Below, piece after piece: positions 35,794-44,462 of a stretch of 64,000 bases of DNA (position 1 is its first letter; each line of letters opens with the position of its first letter). The translations under genes were made by a program, and so were the position numbers. The DNA is from Bog-473 sp963728845 (GTDB lineage Bacteria > Actinomycetota > Acidimicrobiia > Acidimicrobiales > RAAP-2), in NCBI GenBank assembly GCA_963728845.1, contig CAVSLS010000026.1, positions 124,001 to 188,000 on the forward strand, read 5' to 3'. The notes beneath the pieces are model-generated. The model had not been told where the DNA came from. It did not search any database and saw only the letters and a program-made list of their open reading frames with translations.

Positions 35794-35850
35794 AAATCAT
35801 TGGTGAGTTTCGTGCGACGCGTTAGTGAAATTTGCGTGACGCGTTAGTGA
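35794..35850 (-). repeat. 22-nt spaced iterons upstream of the ABC importer operon
   Basis: On the minus strand TCACTAACGCGTC occurs at 35850-35838 and again at 35828-35816, and a related TCACCAATGATTT at 35806-35794. The starts are exactly 22 nt apart, two helical turns, so bound proteins would line up on one face. They lie about 230-285 bp upstream of the binding-protein start. They could be operators for the transporter operon, or a local duplication at a segment junction. Confidence 0.55.
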
Positions 35851-36414
35851 GGGTGCCGCGACTCTGCCGTGACGAAGAAGGGAACGTGGAGCCACCCGTC
35901 GGCATACACACCGCAATCGGAACTCTCCACGCCGCCGACACCCCGCATGCAGCGGGGTCCGCCCATATCGAGATCGAGGTGATGCAGATCGTCGCCGGCC
36001 TGCTCGCCGAGCTCATCCACGAGGATCGGACCGGTCGAAGGAAGCCCCGTCGTCGGGGTCTGACCCTGGCATCGTGCCGCAGCTCGGCGAGGCACAATCC
36101 CGCTCGGCCGTCGATGAGCGCCTCGCCCGTGAGTTCATGCAGCGCTTCGTCCCCGACCGCGACGAGGCCATGGCGTACATCGAGTACCTCCGGGGTCGGA
36201 CCTTGACGATGCTGCGCCATCCAGGGTTGTGGGCCGACGTCGAGGCCCGTGGCGGCGGCCCTGATGGAGCATCGGGTCCTCTTCGGCGATGAGATCCGAC
36301 GGGTGATCCTGCGAGGCCGGCTTCGAACCGCGGGAGCAGTTCCTGCCTGAGCTGGAAGCTCCGGGTCCGGGCACGGTGGTGGCCGGCATCCCGCTGGGAC
36401 CGCGCGACTTGTGA
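35832..36414 (+). pseudogene. Unknown protein, 5' end unclear, several indels; faint M41-peptidase-like look
   Basis: Pieces in three frames join into about 190 residues: EEGNVEPPVGIHTAIGTLHAA, IEIEVMQIVAGLLAELIHED, then SDPGIVPQLGEAQSRSAV and DRDEAMAYIEYLRGRT, then VAAALMEHRVLFGDEIRRVI, and finally FEPREQFLPELEAPGPG and a stop at 36412. The IVAGLLAEL and ALMEHRVLFGDEIRRVI segments recall the helical C-terminal part of FtsH-like M41 peptidases, but no HExxH was found. The 5' end runs into the iteron region without a clear start. It may be truncated there. Confidence 0.4.
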
Positions 36415-36476
36415 CCTTTTCGTGACTTCTGGGCGGTCCGGTTCGCTTGAACAACCTCTGAAAAGGGAGAACGGTG

Positions 36477-36559
36477 TGCCCGGAGCGGGACTCGAACCCG
36501 CACGCCCTTTCGGACAGCGGCTTTTGAGGCCGCCGCGTCTGCCGTTCCGCCATCCGGGC
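36477..36559 (-). tRNA. tRNA-Leu (anticodon CAA)
   Basis: A complete cloverleaf can be folded: acceptor GCCCGGA/TCCGGGC, a 5-bp anticodon stem GCGGC/GCCGC around the loop CTCAAAA (anticodon CAA, reading UUG), a long variable arm typical of leucine tRNAs, and a T-loop GGTTCGAGTCCC. No CCA is encoded after the discriminator A. It lies at the edge of the accessory segment; tRNA genes are common integration sites, but no duplicated 3' end was seen in this window. Confidence 0.93.
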
Positions 36560-36618
36560 GAGAACGCCCCAGCGTACAAGCTGCGATCTACGGTGGCGGG
36601 GGTGGGAGCACCCGTACG

Positions 36619-37777
36619 TTGAGGCTCAGCGGCGTCGAGCTGATCCGGGTGGACATCCCCTTTCGCACGGACATTGCGACCGGTGCCGGCGTGCACTCGC
36701 TGCGCCCGCTCCTCTTCGTGCACGTGGTCGCCGAGGAGGGCGAGGGATGGGGCGAGTGCGCCGCGCTCGCCGGCGGCACCGCCGTCGATCCGCCGCTCGA
36801 CGAGGTGGAGCGGGCCGCGGTCGAGCGGGGTGTGCCCCGACTGTGCGAGGCCAGCCGGACGAGGGGCGGCCGGCTGCCCCTCGGTGCCGAGGTGCCGCGC
36901 ATCTTCGGGAACTCGCCGGTCGACCGCATGCTGGCCGCCGCCGTCGAGATGGCGGTCACGGACGCCGAGCTGCGGGGCGAGGGCCGCTCGCTGGCCGACG
37001 CCCTCGGGATCGAGCGTGGGTTCGAGGCCATGGCCGTGGGCGCCGTGGTCGGCATCCCGCACGGACACGACCTGTCGGCGCTGCGCGCCGAGGTGGACTC
37101 CGCCGTGCACGCCGGCGCGGCCCGCGTGCGGATCAAGATCGAGCCCGGGTGGGAGCTCGAACCCGTGCGCGCCATACGGGCCGACCATCCGGATCTGGTG
37201 CTCCAGGTGGACGCCAACGGGTCCTATCCGCGCCGGCGCGGAGGACATCGCGCTGCTGAGCCGTCTGGCCGATTTCGGCGTGCTGTGCATCGAGCAGCCG
37301 CTCCCGCCCGCCGACCTCGTCGCCCACGCGCAGTTGGCCCGCGTGCTCCCCGTGCCCATCTGCCTCGATGAGTCGCTCACCACCCCGCGGCGCGTCACGG
37401 ACGCGCTCCGCAACGGCGCGTGCGCCATGGCCTGCCTGAAGCCCGGCCGTCTCGGGGGCATCCGCGCCACCCGGGCCGCCCATGCGGCGTGCGCCGCCGC
37501 CGGCGTCCCGGCCTTCCTCGGCGGCTTCTTCGAGGCGGGGCTGGGCCGGGCCTCGAACCTGGCCCTGGCGGCTCGCCTCAGTCAGGACTCGACAGGCCTG
37601 GTCAGCGACCTCGGCGACCCGGCCGACTACCTCTCGGTCGACCCCTGTGGATACCCGCCGGTGACGGGCGGGTGGGTCCGAGCGTCCGAGGAGCCCGGTG
37701 TCGGGAACCGTCCCGATGACGCCATCCTGGCCGGGCTCAAGGCGCGGCGTCGCTGGTTCGCCGCCACCTACACTTGA
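36619..37777 (+). CDS. menC: o-Succinylbenzoate synthase MenC (frameshift near 37230)
   Basis: This enolase-superfamily enzyme makes o-succinylbenzoate in menaquinone synthesis. The catalytic ARVRIKIEPGW lysine pair, metal ligands in VDANGSY, CIEQPLPP and CLDESLTT, and the second lysine in CLKPGRLGG are all present. One extra base near 37230 splits it: the first frame ends after DANGSYPR, and the second continues with AEDIALLSRLADFGVLC. Family relatives such as N-acylamino acid racemase cannot be excluded. TTG 36619 is the only in-frame start near the family N-terminus (SGVELIRVDIPF). Confidence 0.85.
37769..37774 (+). promoter_or_regulatory. Putative -10 box before the coiled-coil gene
   Basis: TACACT lies 9 nt before ATG 37784, overlapping the end of menC, with no Shine-Dalgarno. 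It may drive a near-leaderless transcript. Confidence 0.4.
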
Positions 37778-37783
37778 CGCTCC

Positions 37784-38077
37784 ATGCATCGCGTCCTTCT
37801 GGAGCGGCGGATCAGGGACGTCCACGCACGCCTCGTGCGGGCGCGGGAGGAACTGGCCGTGCTCAACGAACAGTTGGCGGTGGTCCAGGAGTCGGCCGAC
37901 GAGGCAAGGGTGCGTGCCCTTGTCTCGGAGACGCCACTCGCCACCCAGGAGCACAACGAGGCCACGCGCCACGCCGATGCAATGGTGAAGGCGCGCGATG
38001 CGCTGCGCAAGACGGTCGCCGACCTCGAGCGGCGCCAGGACGAGCTCCTCGCCGCCGTGGCGACGGGGAAACAGTGA
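37784..38077 (+). CDS. Small coiled-coil protein, 97 aa
   Basis: The product is almost wholly helical with heptad-like spacing: LLERRIRDVHARLVRAREEL, LNEQLAVVQESADEA, and a C-terminal VADLERRQDELLAAV. It has no signal, membrane span or Cys. Two antiparallel helices are likely. It lies 6 bases after menC and 29 bases before the response-regulator gene, so it may belong to that transcription unit. I do not know its function. Confidence 0.7.
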   Translation: MHRVLLERRIRDVHARLVRAREELAVLNEQLAVVQESADEARVRALVSETPLATQEHNEATRHADAMVKARDALRKTVADLERRQDELLAAVATGKQ

Positions 38078-38106
38078 CGGACCTCAGGTGACGGGGACGG
38101 CACGAG

Positions 38107-38712
38107 ATGATGACGACGAGCGGCGACACGAGCCCGGCCCGCGTGGTCATCGCCGAGGACGAGGCCATCGTGCGCCTTGACCTGAAGGAGATCCTGCTGT
38201 CGGCCGGCTACGACGTCGTGGGGGAGACGGGCCGGGGCGACGAGGCCGTGACCCTGGTCGAGGAGCACGAGCCGGACTTGGCCATCCTCGACATCAAGAT
38301 GCCCGGGATGGACGGCCTGAGGGCCGCCCGCGAAATCACCTCCCGCCATCGGGTGGTGGTGCTCCTGCTCACGGCCTTCAGCCAGCGCGACCTCATCGAG
38401 GAGGCCAGGGACTCGGGGGTGTCGGCCTATCTGATCAAGCCGTTCCAGCCCCGCGAGCTCCTGCCCGCCATCGCCGACGTCCTGGCCAAGGCCCGCCAGG
38501 ACTGGGCCATCGAGGCCGAGCAGTCGGCCGACGGGGCCGAGGACAAGATCGCCACGCGTCGGCTGGTCGACCAGGCCAAGCAGATCCTGATGGACCGGGA
38601 CGACCTCCCGGAGACGGAGGCGTTCAGCTTCATCCAGCGCACGGCGATGCGAACGCGGGCGCGGATGCGCGACGTGGCCCAGCAGGTCGTCGACGGCACG
38701 CTGGCCCCCTAG
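38107..38712 (+). CDS. pdtaR: ANTAR-domain response regulator (PdtaR-like)
   Basis: The 201-residue protein has a receiver domain at residues 10-130 (VIAEDEAIVRLDLKEIL acidic pocket, LAILDIKMPGMDG phosphorylated Asp, LLLTAFS, YLIKPF) and a C-terminal ANTAR helix bundle (ATRRLVDQAKQILMDRDDL, EAFSFIQRTAMRTRARM). ANTAR proteins bind tandem hairpins in mRNA leaders and prevent termination. In mycobacteria the homologue PdtaR pairs with the kinase PdtaS, and pdtaR lies near polA and rpsA as here. No kinase gene is adjacent. Confidence 0.9.
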   Translation: MMTTSGDTSPARVVIAEDEAIVRLDLKEILLSAGYDVVGETGRGDEAVTLVEEHEPDLAILDIKMPGMDGLRAAREITSRHRVVVLLLTAFSQRDLIEEARDSGVSAYLIKPFQPRELLPAIADVLAKARQDWAIEAEQSADGAEDKIATRRLVDQAKQILMDRDDLPETEAFSFIQRTAMRTRARMRDVAQQVVDGTLAP

Positions 38713-38715
38713 TGT
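38710..38715 (+). promoter_or_regulatory. Putative -10 box, leaderless polA
   Basis: TAGTGT begins within the pdtaR stop region and ends 7 nt before the polA ATG, with no Shine-Dalgarno. This fits a leaderless polA transcript. Confidence 0.45.
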
Positions 38716-38722
38716 CGACGGG

Positions 38723-41476
38723 ATGACGACGGTGCAGGAGCGATCGGGCCCCTTGCTGCTGCTCGACGGCATGTCACTCGCCTTCCGGGCCTACTTCGCG
38801 CTGCCGGACACCCTCGCCACCTCGACCGGCATCGTGACCAACGCCGTGCACGGGTTCAGCTCCATGCTGGTGTACCTCATCAGGGAGCAGCGGCCCTCGG
38901 GGCTGGCCGTCGCCTTCGACGCGCCCGGGGCCACGTTCCGTGACGAGATGAACGAGGACTACAAGGCCGGGCGCGCCGAGACCCCCTGGTTGCTCCCGCC
39001 CCAGTTCGACATGATCCGCGAGGTGATGGCGGCCCTGGCCATCCCGGTGATCGAGGCGGGCGGGTTCGAGGCCGACGACGTCATCGCCACGCTGGCCACC
39101 GAGGCGGCGGAGCGCAAATGCGAGGTCGTGATCGTGACCGGTGACCGCGACAGCTTTCAGCTCGTCGCCGACCCCTACGTCCGCGTGCTCTACAACAAAC
39201 GCGGGGTCAGCGACTACTCCCTCTACGACGAGGCAGGCATCCTCGAGCGCACCGGAGTGCCACCCTCGCGGTACGTGCTGCTCGCCGCGCTGCGCGGCGA
39301 CCCCTCCGACAACCTGCCGGGCGTGCCCGGCGTGGGGGAGAAGACCGCGGCCAAGCTGCTCAACAAGTACGGCGACCTCGACGGGATCTTCGGGCACCTC
39401 GACGAGCAGACGCCGAAGCTCCGGGAGAACCTGGCGGCGAACGAGGAACTGGCCCGGTCGAACGCGCGGATCATCCCGCTGGTGCGGGACGTGCCACTGC
39501 AGGTCGACGTGGACCATCTGACGCTGGGCGGGTGGGACCGCGCCACCGCGGAAGCCACCTTCGAGCGTTACGAGATGAAGACCGTCTGGCAGCGCATGGA
39601 GGAGCTTCTCGATGCCGGCGCACTCGGCGAGCCGACCGCCGGCAGTGCGGGCCGCGTCCCCCCGGCGGTCGATGGTCCAGGCGCCCCAGCCGGAGCGGCC
39701 AGCGCCCCGACGGCACCCGCCGCGCCGCCGTTCGAGCTGCGCGAGGTCGCGCTCGGCACGACGGCAGCGGAGATCACGAAGCTCCTGACCGGGCTCGGCA
39801 ACGGTCGCCTCGCGCTGGCGGCCCGCTGGAACGGCATGCCAGGGCGCAGCGACCTGGTCGCGCTCGTTCTCGTGGCGACCGAGGGCGACGAGGCGGGGCT
39901 CGGCGTGCTGGTAGCGGGAGAGCTGCTCGGGACCGCTTCGGTCGCCAAGAAGCTCAACGGCCTCCTCGGCCACCCACTCGTGGGCCACAACGTCAAGGAG
40001 ATCATGCGGTCGCTGCTGCCCCTCGGCATCGATGTCACAGGTCTCGAGATGGACACCGCGGTGGCGGCCTATCTGCTCGATGCGTCAACGGGCGAGTACG
40101 AGCTGTCGCAGCTCCGCGAGCAGACAGGTCAGCTGACCCTCGACATCCTCGAGCCAGGCGCGACGGCGCGCGACATCGCGCAAGAGGCAGCCGGCGAGGC
40201 CTGCGACGTCGCCGCCATGGCGACGGGGTTCCGCCAGCGCCTGGCCACCGAGGACATGGTGATGCTGCACGACGACATCGAGACGCCGCTCGTGCGCGTC
40301 CTGGCCAGGATGGAGGTTGCCGGCATCGGTGTCGACCGGGACGAGCTGCAGACGATCGCCGACTCGCTGAAGGCCTCGGCGGCGACACTCCAGACCGAGG
40401 TGCACGAGTGTGCCGGCCACGAGTTCAACGTCAACTCGACGCCGCAATTGCGCACCGTGCTCTACGACGAGCTCGGCCTGACCCCGGGCAAGAAGACGAA
40501 GACGGGCTTCTCCACCGACGCCCAGACGCTCGAGAGCCTGCGCGGTGCTCACCCCATCGTCGACGCGCTGTTGGCGTACCGCGAGGTGGAGAAGCTCCGC
40601 TCCACCTACGGGGAGAGCCTGCTGGCCGAGGTGCAGGCCGACGGCCGCATCCACGCATCGTTCGGGCAGACCGTGGCGCGGACTGGTCGCATCTCCTCGG
40701 ACCGCCCGAACCTGCACAACATCCCGGTGCGCACCGAGCTGGGCAAGCAGTTCCGGCGGGCCTTCGTGCCGGCCGAAGGCTGCGACTTCCTCGTGGCCGA
40801 CTACGACCAGGTGGAGCTCCGGTGCATCGCGCACCTCTCAGGGGATCCGGGACTCATCGACGCGTTGACGAGCGGGTCCGACGTGCACCGGATGGTGGCC
40901 GCCGCCGTGTACGGCATCCCCCCCGAGGAGGTGACCCACACGCAGCGCGAGTTCTGCAAGATGGTCTCCTACGGCCTCGCCTACGGCATGGAGGCGTACG
41001 GCCTGAGCCAGCGTCTCGGTGTGCCCGTCGAGGAGGCGGCTGCCATAATGGAGAGCTATTTTGGTGCCTTCCCGCTGGTCAAGCAGTACATGGACGCCAC
41101 CGTGGCCGACGCCAAGATCCGGGGCGCCACCCGCACCCAGTTCGGCCGGGTGCGCCCGTTGCCCGACCTTCACGCCTCGAACTACCGCCTGCGCCAGGCG
41201 GCGGAGCGACAGGCCATGAACGCCGGCATTCAGGGGCTGGCCGCGGACATCTTCAAGTTGGCCCTGGTGCGGCTCGACCGCGACCTCGAGCAGCACGCCC
41301 TGGCGAGTCGCCTGGTGCTCCAGGTCCACGACGAGGTCATCGTGGAGGTGGCGCCGGGGGAGGAGCACGACGTGCACCGCCTCACCGAGTCCGCCCTCAC
41401 CGGGGCGGCGGATCTCTCCGTCCCCCTGACCATCTCCGTGGCGACGGGACCGAGCTGGGCTGCCGCCAAAGGATGA
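38723..41476 (+). CDS. polA: DNA polymerase I
   Basis: The 917-residue enzyme has an N-terminal 5' nuclease (LLLDGMSLAFRAYFALP, VAFDAPGATFRDEM, GDRDSFQLV, and the helix-hairpin-helix GVPGVGEKTAAKLL), a middle exonuclease-fold domain, and a family A polymerase with motif A VADYDQVELRCIAHLSGD, motif B FCKMVSYGLAYGM and motif C LVLQVHDEVIVEV. The middle domain lacks the D-x-E of a proofreading site (LALAARWNGM at that place), so it probably has no 3'-5' exonuclease, as in other actinobacteria. It fills gaps in repair and Okazaki processing. The frame is intact over 2.75 kb. Confidence 0.97.
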   Translation: MTTVQERSGPLLLLDGMSLAFRAYFALPDTLATSTGIVTNAVHGFSSMLVYLIREQRPSGLAVAFDAPGATFRDEMNEDYKAGRAETPWLLPPQFDMIREVMAALAIPVIEAGGFEADDVIATLATEAAERKCEVVIVTGDRDSFQLVADPYVRVLYNKRGVSDYSLYDEAGILERTGVPPSRYVLLAALRGDPSDNLPGVPGVGEKTAAKLLNKYGDLDGIFGHLDEQTPKLRENLAANEELARSNARIIPLVRDVPLQVDVDHLTLGGWDRATAEATFERYEMKTVWQRMEELLDAGALGEPTAGSAGRVPPAVDGPGAPAGAASAPTAPAAPPFELREVALGTTAAEITKLLTGLGNGRLALAARWNGMPGRSDLVALVLVATEGDEAGLGVLVAGELLGTASVAKKLNGLLGHPLVGHNVKEIMRSLLPLGIDVTGLEMDTAVAAYLLDASTGEYELSQLREQTGQLTLDILEPGATARDIAQEAAGEACDVAAMATGFRQRLATEDMVMLHDDIETPLVRVLARMEVAGIGVDRDELQTIADSLKASAATLQTEVHECAGHEFNVNSTPQLRTVLYDELGLTPGKKTKTGFSTDAQTLESLRGAHPIVDALLAYREVEKLRSTYGESLLAEVQADGRIHASFGQTVARTGRISSDRPNLHNIPVRTELGKQFRRAFVPAEGCDFLVADYDQVELRCIAHLSGDPGLIDALTSGSDVHRMVAAAVYGIPPEEVTHTQREFCKMVSYGLAYGMEAYGLSQRLGVPVEEAAAIMESYFGAFPLVKQYMDATVADAKIRGATRTQFGRVRPLPDLHASNYRLRQAAERQAMNAGIQGLAADIFKLALVRLDRDLEQHALASRLVLQVHDEVIVEVAPGEEHDVHRLTESALTGAADLSVPLTISVATGPSWAAAKG

Positions 41477-41680
41477 CGGCCGGCTGCAGAGCTCGCGACG
41501 TCAGCGAACCGACAGCTGGCGGAAGTAGTGGCCCTGGGCTGCGGAAAGGGCGCCCACCAAGCCTGGTACGCTCAGCGGTCCTGCCCGCCGGCACCGGTGG
41601 CGGCGCAGCCCTATCCGACGAGAACCGACCCCGGCGCGGTCCTGCGGGTGCAGATCGCACCCGCCGCAAGGAGCTTCACC

Positions 41681-43139
41681 ATGGCTGACGCAGCAACCAC
41701 CACCTCCGCCATCGACCACCCTGCTCTCCCCCGAGGCGATGGGCAGCTTCGATGCCGAGGGCAACTACACGCCCCGCACCATCGTCGACGACGACCTGGG
41801 GGACGCCGACCTCGAGAAGGCGATGGGCGACTCCATCATCGAGTTCGACGACGGAGACGTCATTGAGGGGACCGTGGTCAAGATCGACCGCGACGAGGTC
41901 CTGCTCGATATCGGCTTCAAGTCCGAGGGCGTGATCCCCGCCCGCGAGCTGTCCATCCGCAACGACGTCGATCCCACCGAGATCGTGAAGCTCGGGGAGC
42001 ACGTCGAGGCCCTCGTCCTCCAGAAGGAGGACAAGGAGGGGCGGCTCGTCCTCTCGAAGAAGCGGGCCCAGTACGAGCGGGCCTGGACCACGATCGAGGA
42101 GAAGAAGAACAAGGGCGAGATGGTGTCGGGCCCCGTGATCGAGGTCGTCAAGGGTGGCCTGATCGTCGACATCGGGCTACGCGGCTTCCTGCCCGCCTCC
42201 CTCGTCGAGCTGCGCCGCGTCCGCGAGCTGCAGCCCTACGTGGGCAAGGAGATCGAAGCCAAGATCATCGAGCTCGACCGCAACCGCAACAACGTGGTGC
42301 TCTCGCGTCGGGCCTGGCTCGAGGAGGCCCAGAAGGAGCAGCGGGGCGACTTCCTGCAGAACCTCAAGCCGGGTGAGCGCCGCAAGGGCACCGTGTCCTC
42401 GGTGGTCAACTTCGGGGCGTTCGTCGACCTCGGCGGCATGGACGGTCTCGTCCACGTGTCCGAGCTGAGCTGGAAGCACGTGGACCATCCCTCGTCGGTG
42501 GTCTCGGTGGGCGACGAGATCGAGGTCGAGGTCCTCGACGTGGACCTCGACAAGGAGCGCATCAGCCTCTCCTTGAAGGCGACCCAGTCGGATCCCTGGC
42601 AGGAGTTCGCAGACAGCCACGCCGTGGGCCAGCTCGTCTACGGCCGCATCACCAAGCTCGTCCCCTTCGGCGCCTTCGTGCAGGTGGGCGACGGCATCGA
42701 GGGTCTGGTGCACATCTCGGAGATGGCCGTGCACCACGTCGACCTGCCCGAGCAAGTCGTCACACCGGGCGAGGAGTTGTGGGTCAAGATCATCGACATC
42801 GACTTGCAGCGCCGCCGCATCTCGCTGTCGATCAAGCAGGCAGCCGAGGGCGGGGAGGTCTCCGAGGAGTACCGCGAAGCCTTCGGCGAGCACGCCTACG
42901 ACGAGGAGGGGAACTACATCGGCTTCGACTATGCCGAGGGCGAGTTCACCCCCGAGACGGAGGCCCAGGCGGCCTGGGCGGACTTCGCCGAGGAGATCGG
43001 CACGCCGGTCGTGGTGCCCGAGGCGGCGGCCGAGGGTGCTGCGGCTGCCGAGGGTGCTGCGGCTGCCGAGGCCACTGCGCCTGCGCAGGCGGACACGGCC
43101 GAGGCGGCACCCACGACCGAGGCGCCGGCCGCCGAATAG
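41681..43139 (+). CDS. rpsA: 30S ribosomal protein S1 (frameshift near 41717)
   Basis: The protein carries four S1 RNA-binding repeats, the usual actinobacterial number: starting at GDVIEGTVVKID, GEMVSGPVIEVV, GERRKGTVSSVVNFGAFVDL and GQLVYGRITKLVPFGAFVQV. It helps mRNA load on the ribosome. ATG 41681 has AAGGAG 7 nt upstream and encodes ADAATTTSAID; one extra C near 41717 then shifts the frame, and the main body continues with LLSPEAMGSFDAEGNY. The C-terminus is an Ala/Glu-rich low-complexity tail with an 18-bp direct repeat at 43027-43070. Confidence 0.94.
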
Positions 43140-43178
43140 CGACGGAGGCCGGTCCCAGGGGCCCGGTGCGCCCGGTGG

Positions 43179-43482
43179 TCACGACCCGACGGCGTCGAGT
43201 CGCACGGATGTGCGTCCGATGCGCCACAAGCTCATCAGCGCAAGCACAATGAAGCTTCCCTCGACCAGGAGGCTCACGGTGCCGAGCAGGTAGCCCCAAA
43301 TTGCCGATGTCGCCGGGGACGCCGGGGTCGCCGGGGACGCCGACCGTGCGGGACAGGAGGTAGCCCGTGACCGTTCCGAGGAGGCCTCCCTGATCCTGCA
43401 GATGATGATCGCGATCGCCAGCGCAAGACCGGCACCGACGACGAGAACCGGCGGATCTCGTCCGAGGCGAGTTGCGCTCCAT
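43179..43482 (-). CDS. Small two-helix membrane protein (frameshift near 43453)
   Basis: ATG 43482 opens a frame MERNSPRT; one extra base later the reading is PPVLVVGAGLALAIAIIIC, a Ser/Ala/Pro-rich loop, then WGYLLGTVSLLVEGSFIVLA and a basic end. This gives about 100 residues with two membrane spans, stopping at 43179. The reading without the shift is Arg-rich and unlike protein. It converges on rpsA. The family is not recognised. Confidence 0.5.
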
Positions 43483-43536
43483 CAGGTGCGGTCCACGTAC
43501 AGGCGTGCCGAAGTGACGCCGTTGCCCGTCCTTCCT

Positions 43537-44462
43537 TCAGGAAGGCGTCACCAGGCCGCGCAGGACGTCGGCGAAGCGCGCCGCTCGCTCGGGACGTGTG
43601 ACGAAGAAGAGCATGGGGTCGAGGAGCTCGAGCTCGAGCACGGCGGGCTCGCCGTCGGTGCCCCGGACCACGTCGACCCGCGCGTACGTGGTGGGGCCGA
43701 GCAGTCGCTCGGCCGCGGCCACGGCCCGACGCGCCACGGCGAGCTGGCCGCCCGTCGGTGTGGCACCCGTCACGACCTGGTTCGCAATCAGGCTGTCGCT
43801 GGCGCCGACGCCCCGCCGGATCATCGGGTCCTTGTGGATGGCGTGGCTGAAGGCGCCGCCGAGGAAGACGAGGCCGACCTCGCCCTCGGTGTCGACCGCT
43901 GGTTGGTAGGGCTGGACCATGGCCGTCCGGCCCGCGTCCACGAGCTCGGCGATGTGCGCCCGCGCCACGTCGTGCTCGTGCGCCTCGTAGCGGGCCGTCC
44001 GGTAGCCCCCGCCCGACACGGAGGGTTTGACCACGATCTCGACCTGGGGGAGGACGGGCGCAGACCGGTCGAACCCGTCCCCGTCCCCGTCCGGCTCCAC
44101 CCAGGAGGTCGGCACCGTCGGGACGCCCGCAGCCTCGAGGTCGCGGAGGTAGCGCTTGTCGAGGTTCCAGCGCAGGATGGCAGGAGCATTGGCCACCGGC
44201 GGACGCCCGCCGCGGCCAGGCCGTCGACCCAGCCCAGGAACTCAGCCACACGATGGATGTTGTCCCAGGTCCCGTTGGCGACGACGAGGTCGAACGCGGC
44301 CCAGTCCACGCCCGGGTCGCTCCACACCGCCGTCCGGGCCTCGACCCCGCGCTCCTCGAGCGCACCGAGCACGAGGGGCCCCTCGTCGAGCTGGTCGGGG
44401 TAGCGCGCGCAGGAGGCCAGCGCGACGCGCGGCCGTGCCGCTCCCGCCCGGGGCGCCGCCAT
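43537..44462 (-). CDS. ATP-grasp domain protein (frameshift near 44200)
   Basis: About 307 residues after repair. The N-terminal pre-ATP-grasp part (VALASCARYPDQLDEGPLVL, VVANGTWDNIHRVAEFLGW) joins to a body with the ATP-grasp pattern: NLDKRYLRDLEAAGVPTVPT, VVKPSVSGGGYRTARY (lysine and Gly-rich loop) and ARVDVVRGTDGEPAVLELELLDP with metal ligands. It resembles RimK-type ligases that form amide bonds. The substrate is unknown. The 5' part begins one base before the neighbouring serine-hydrolase gene ends, so the two are tightly packed. Confidence 0.78.

Noticed and set aside
35794..35850. CRISPR array
   Set aside because: Only two and a half short units with 22-nt spacing, no 28-37 nt repeats, no spacers of CRISPR size and no cas genes.
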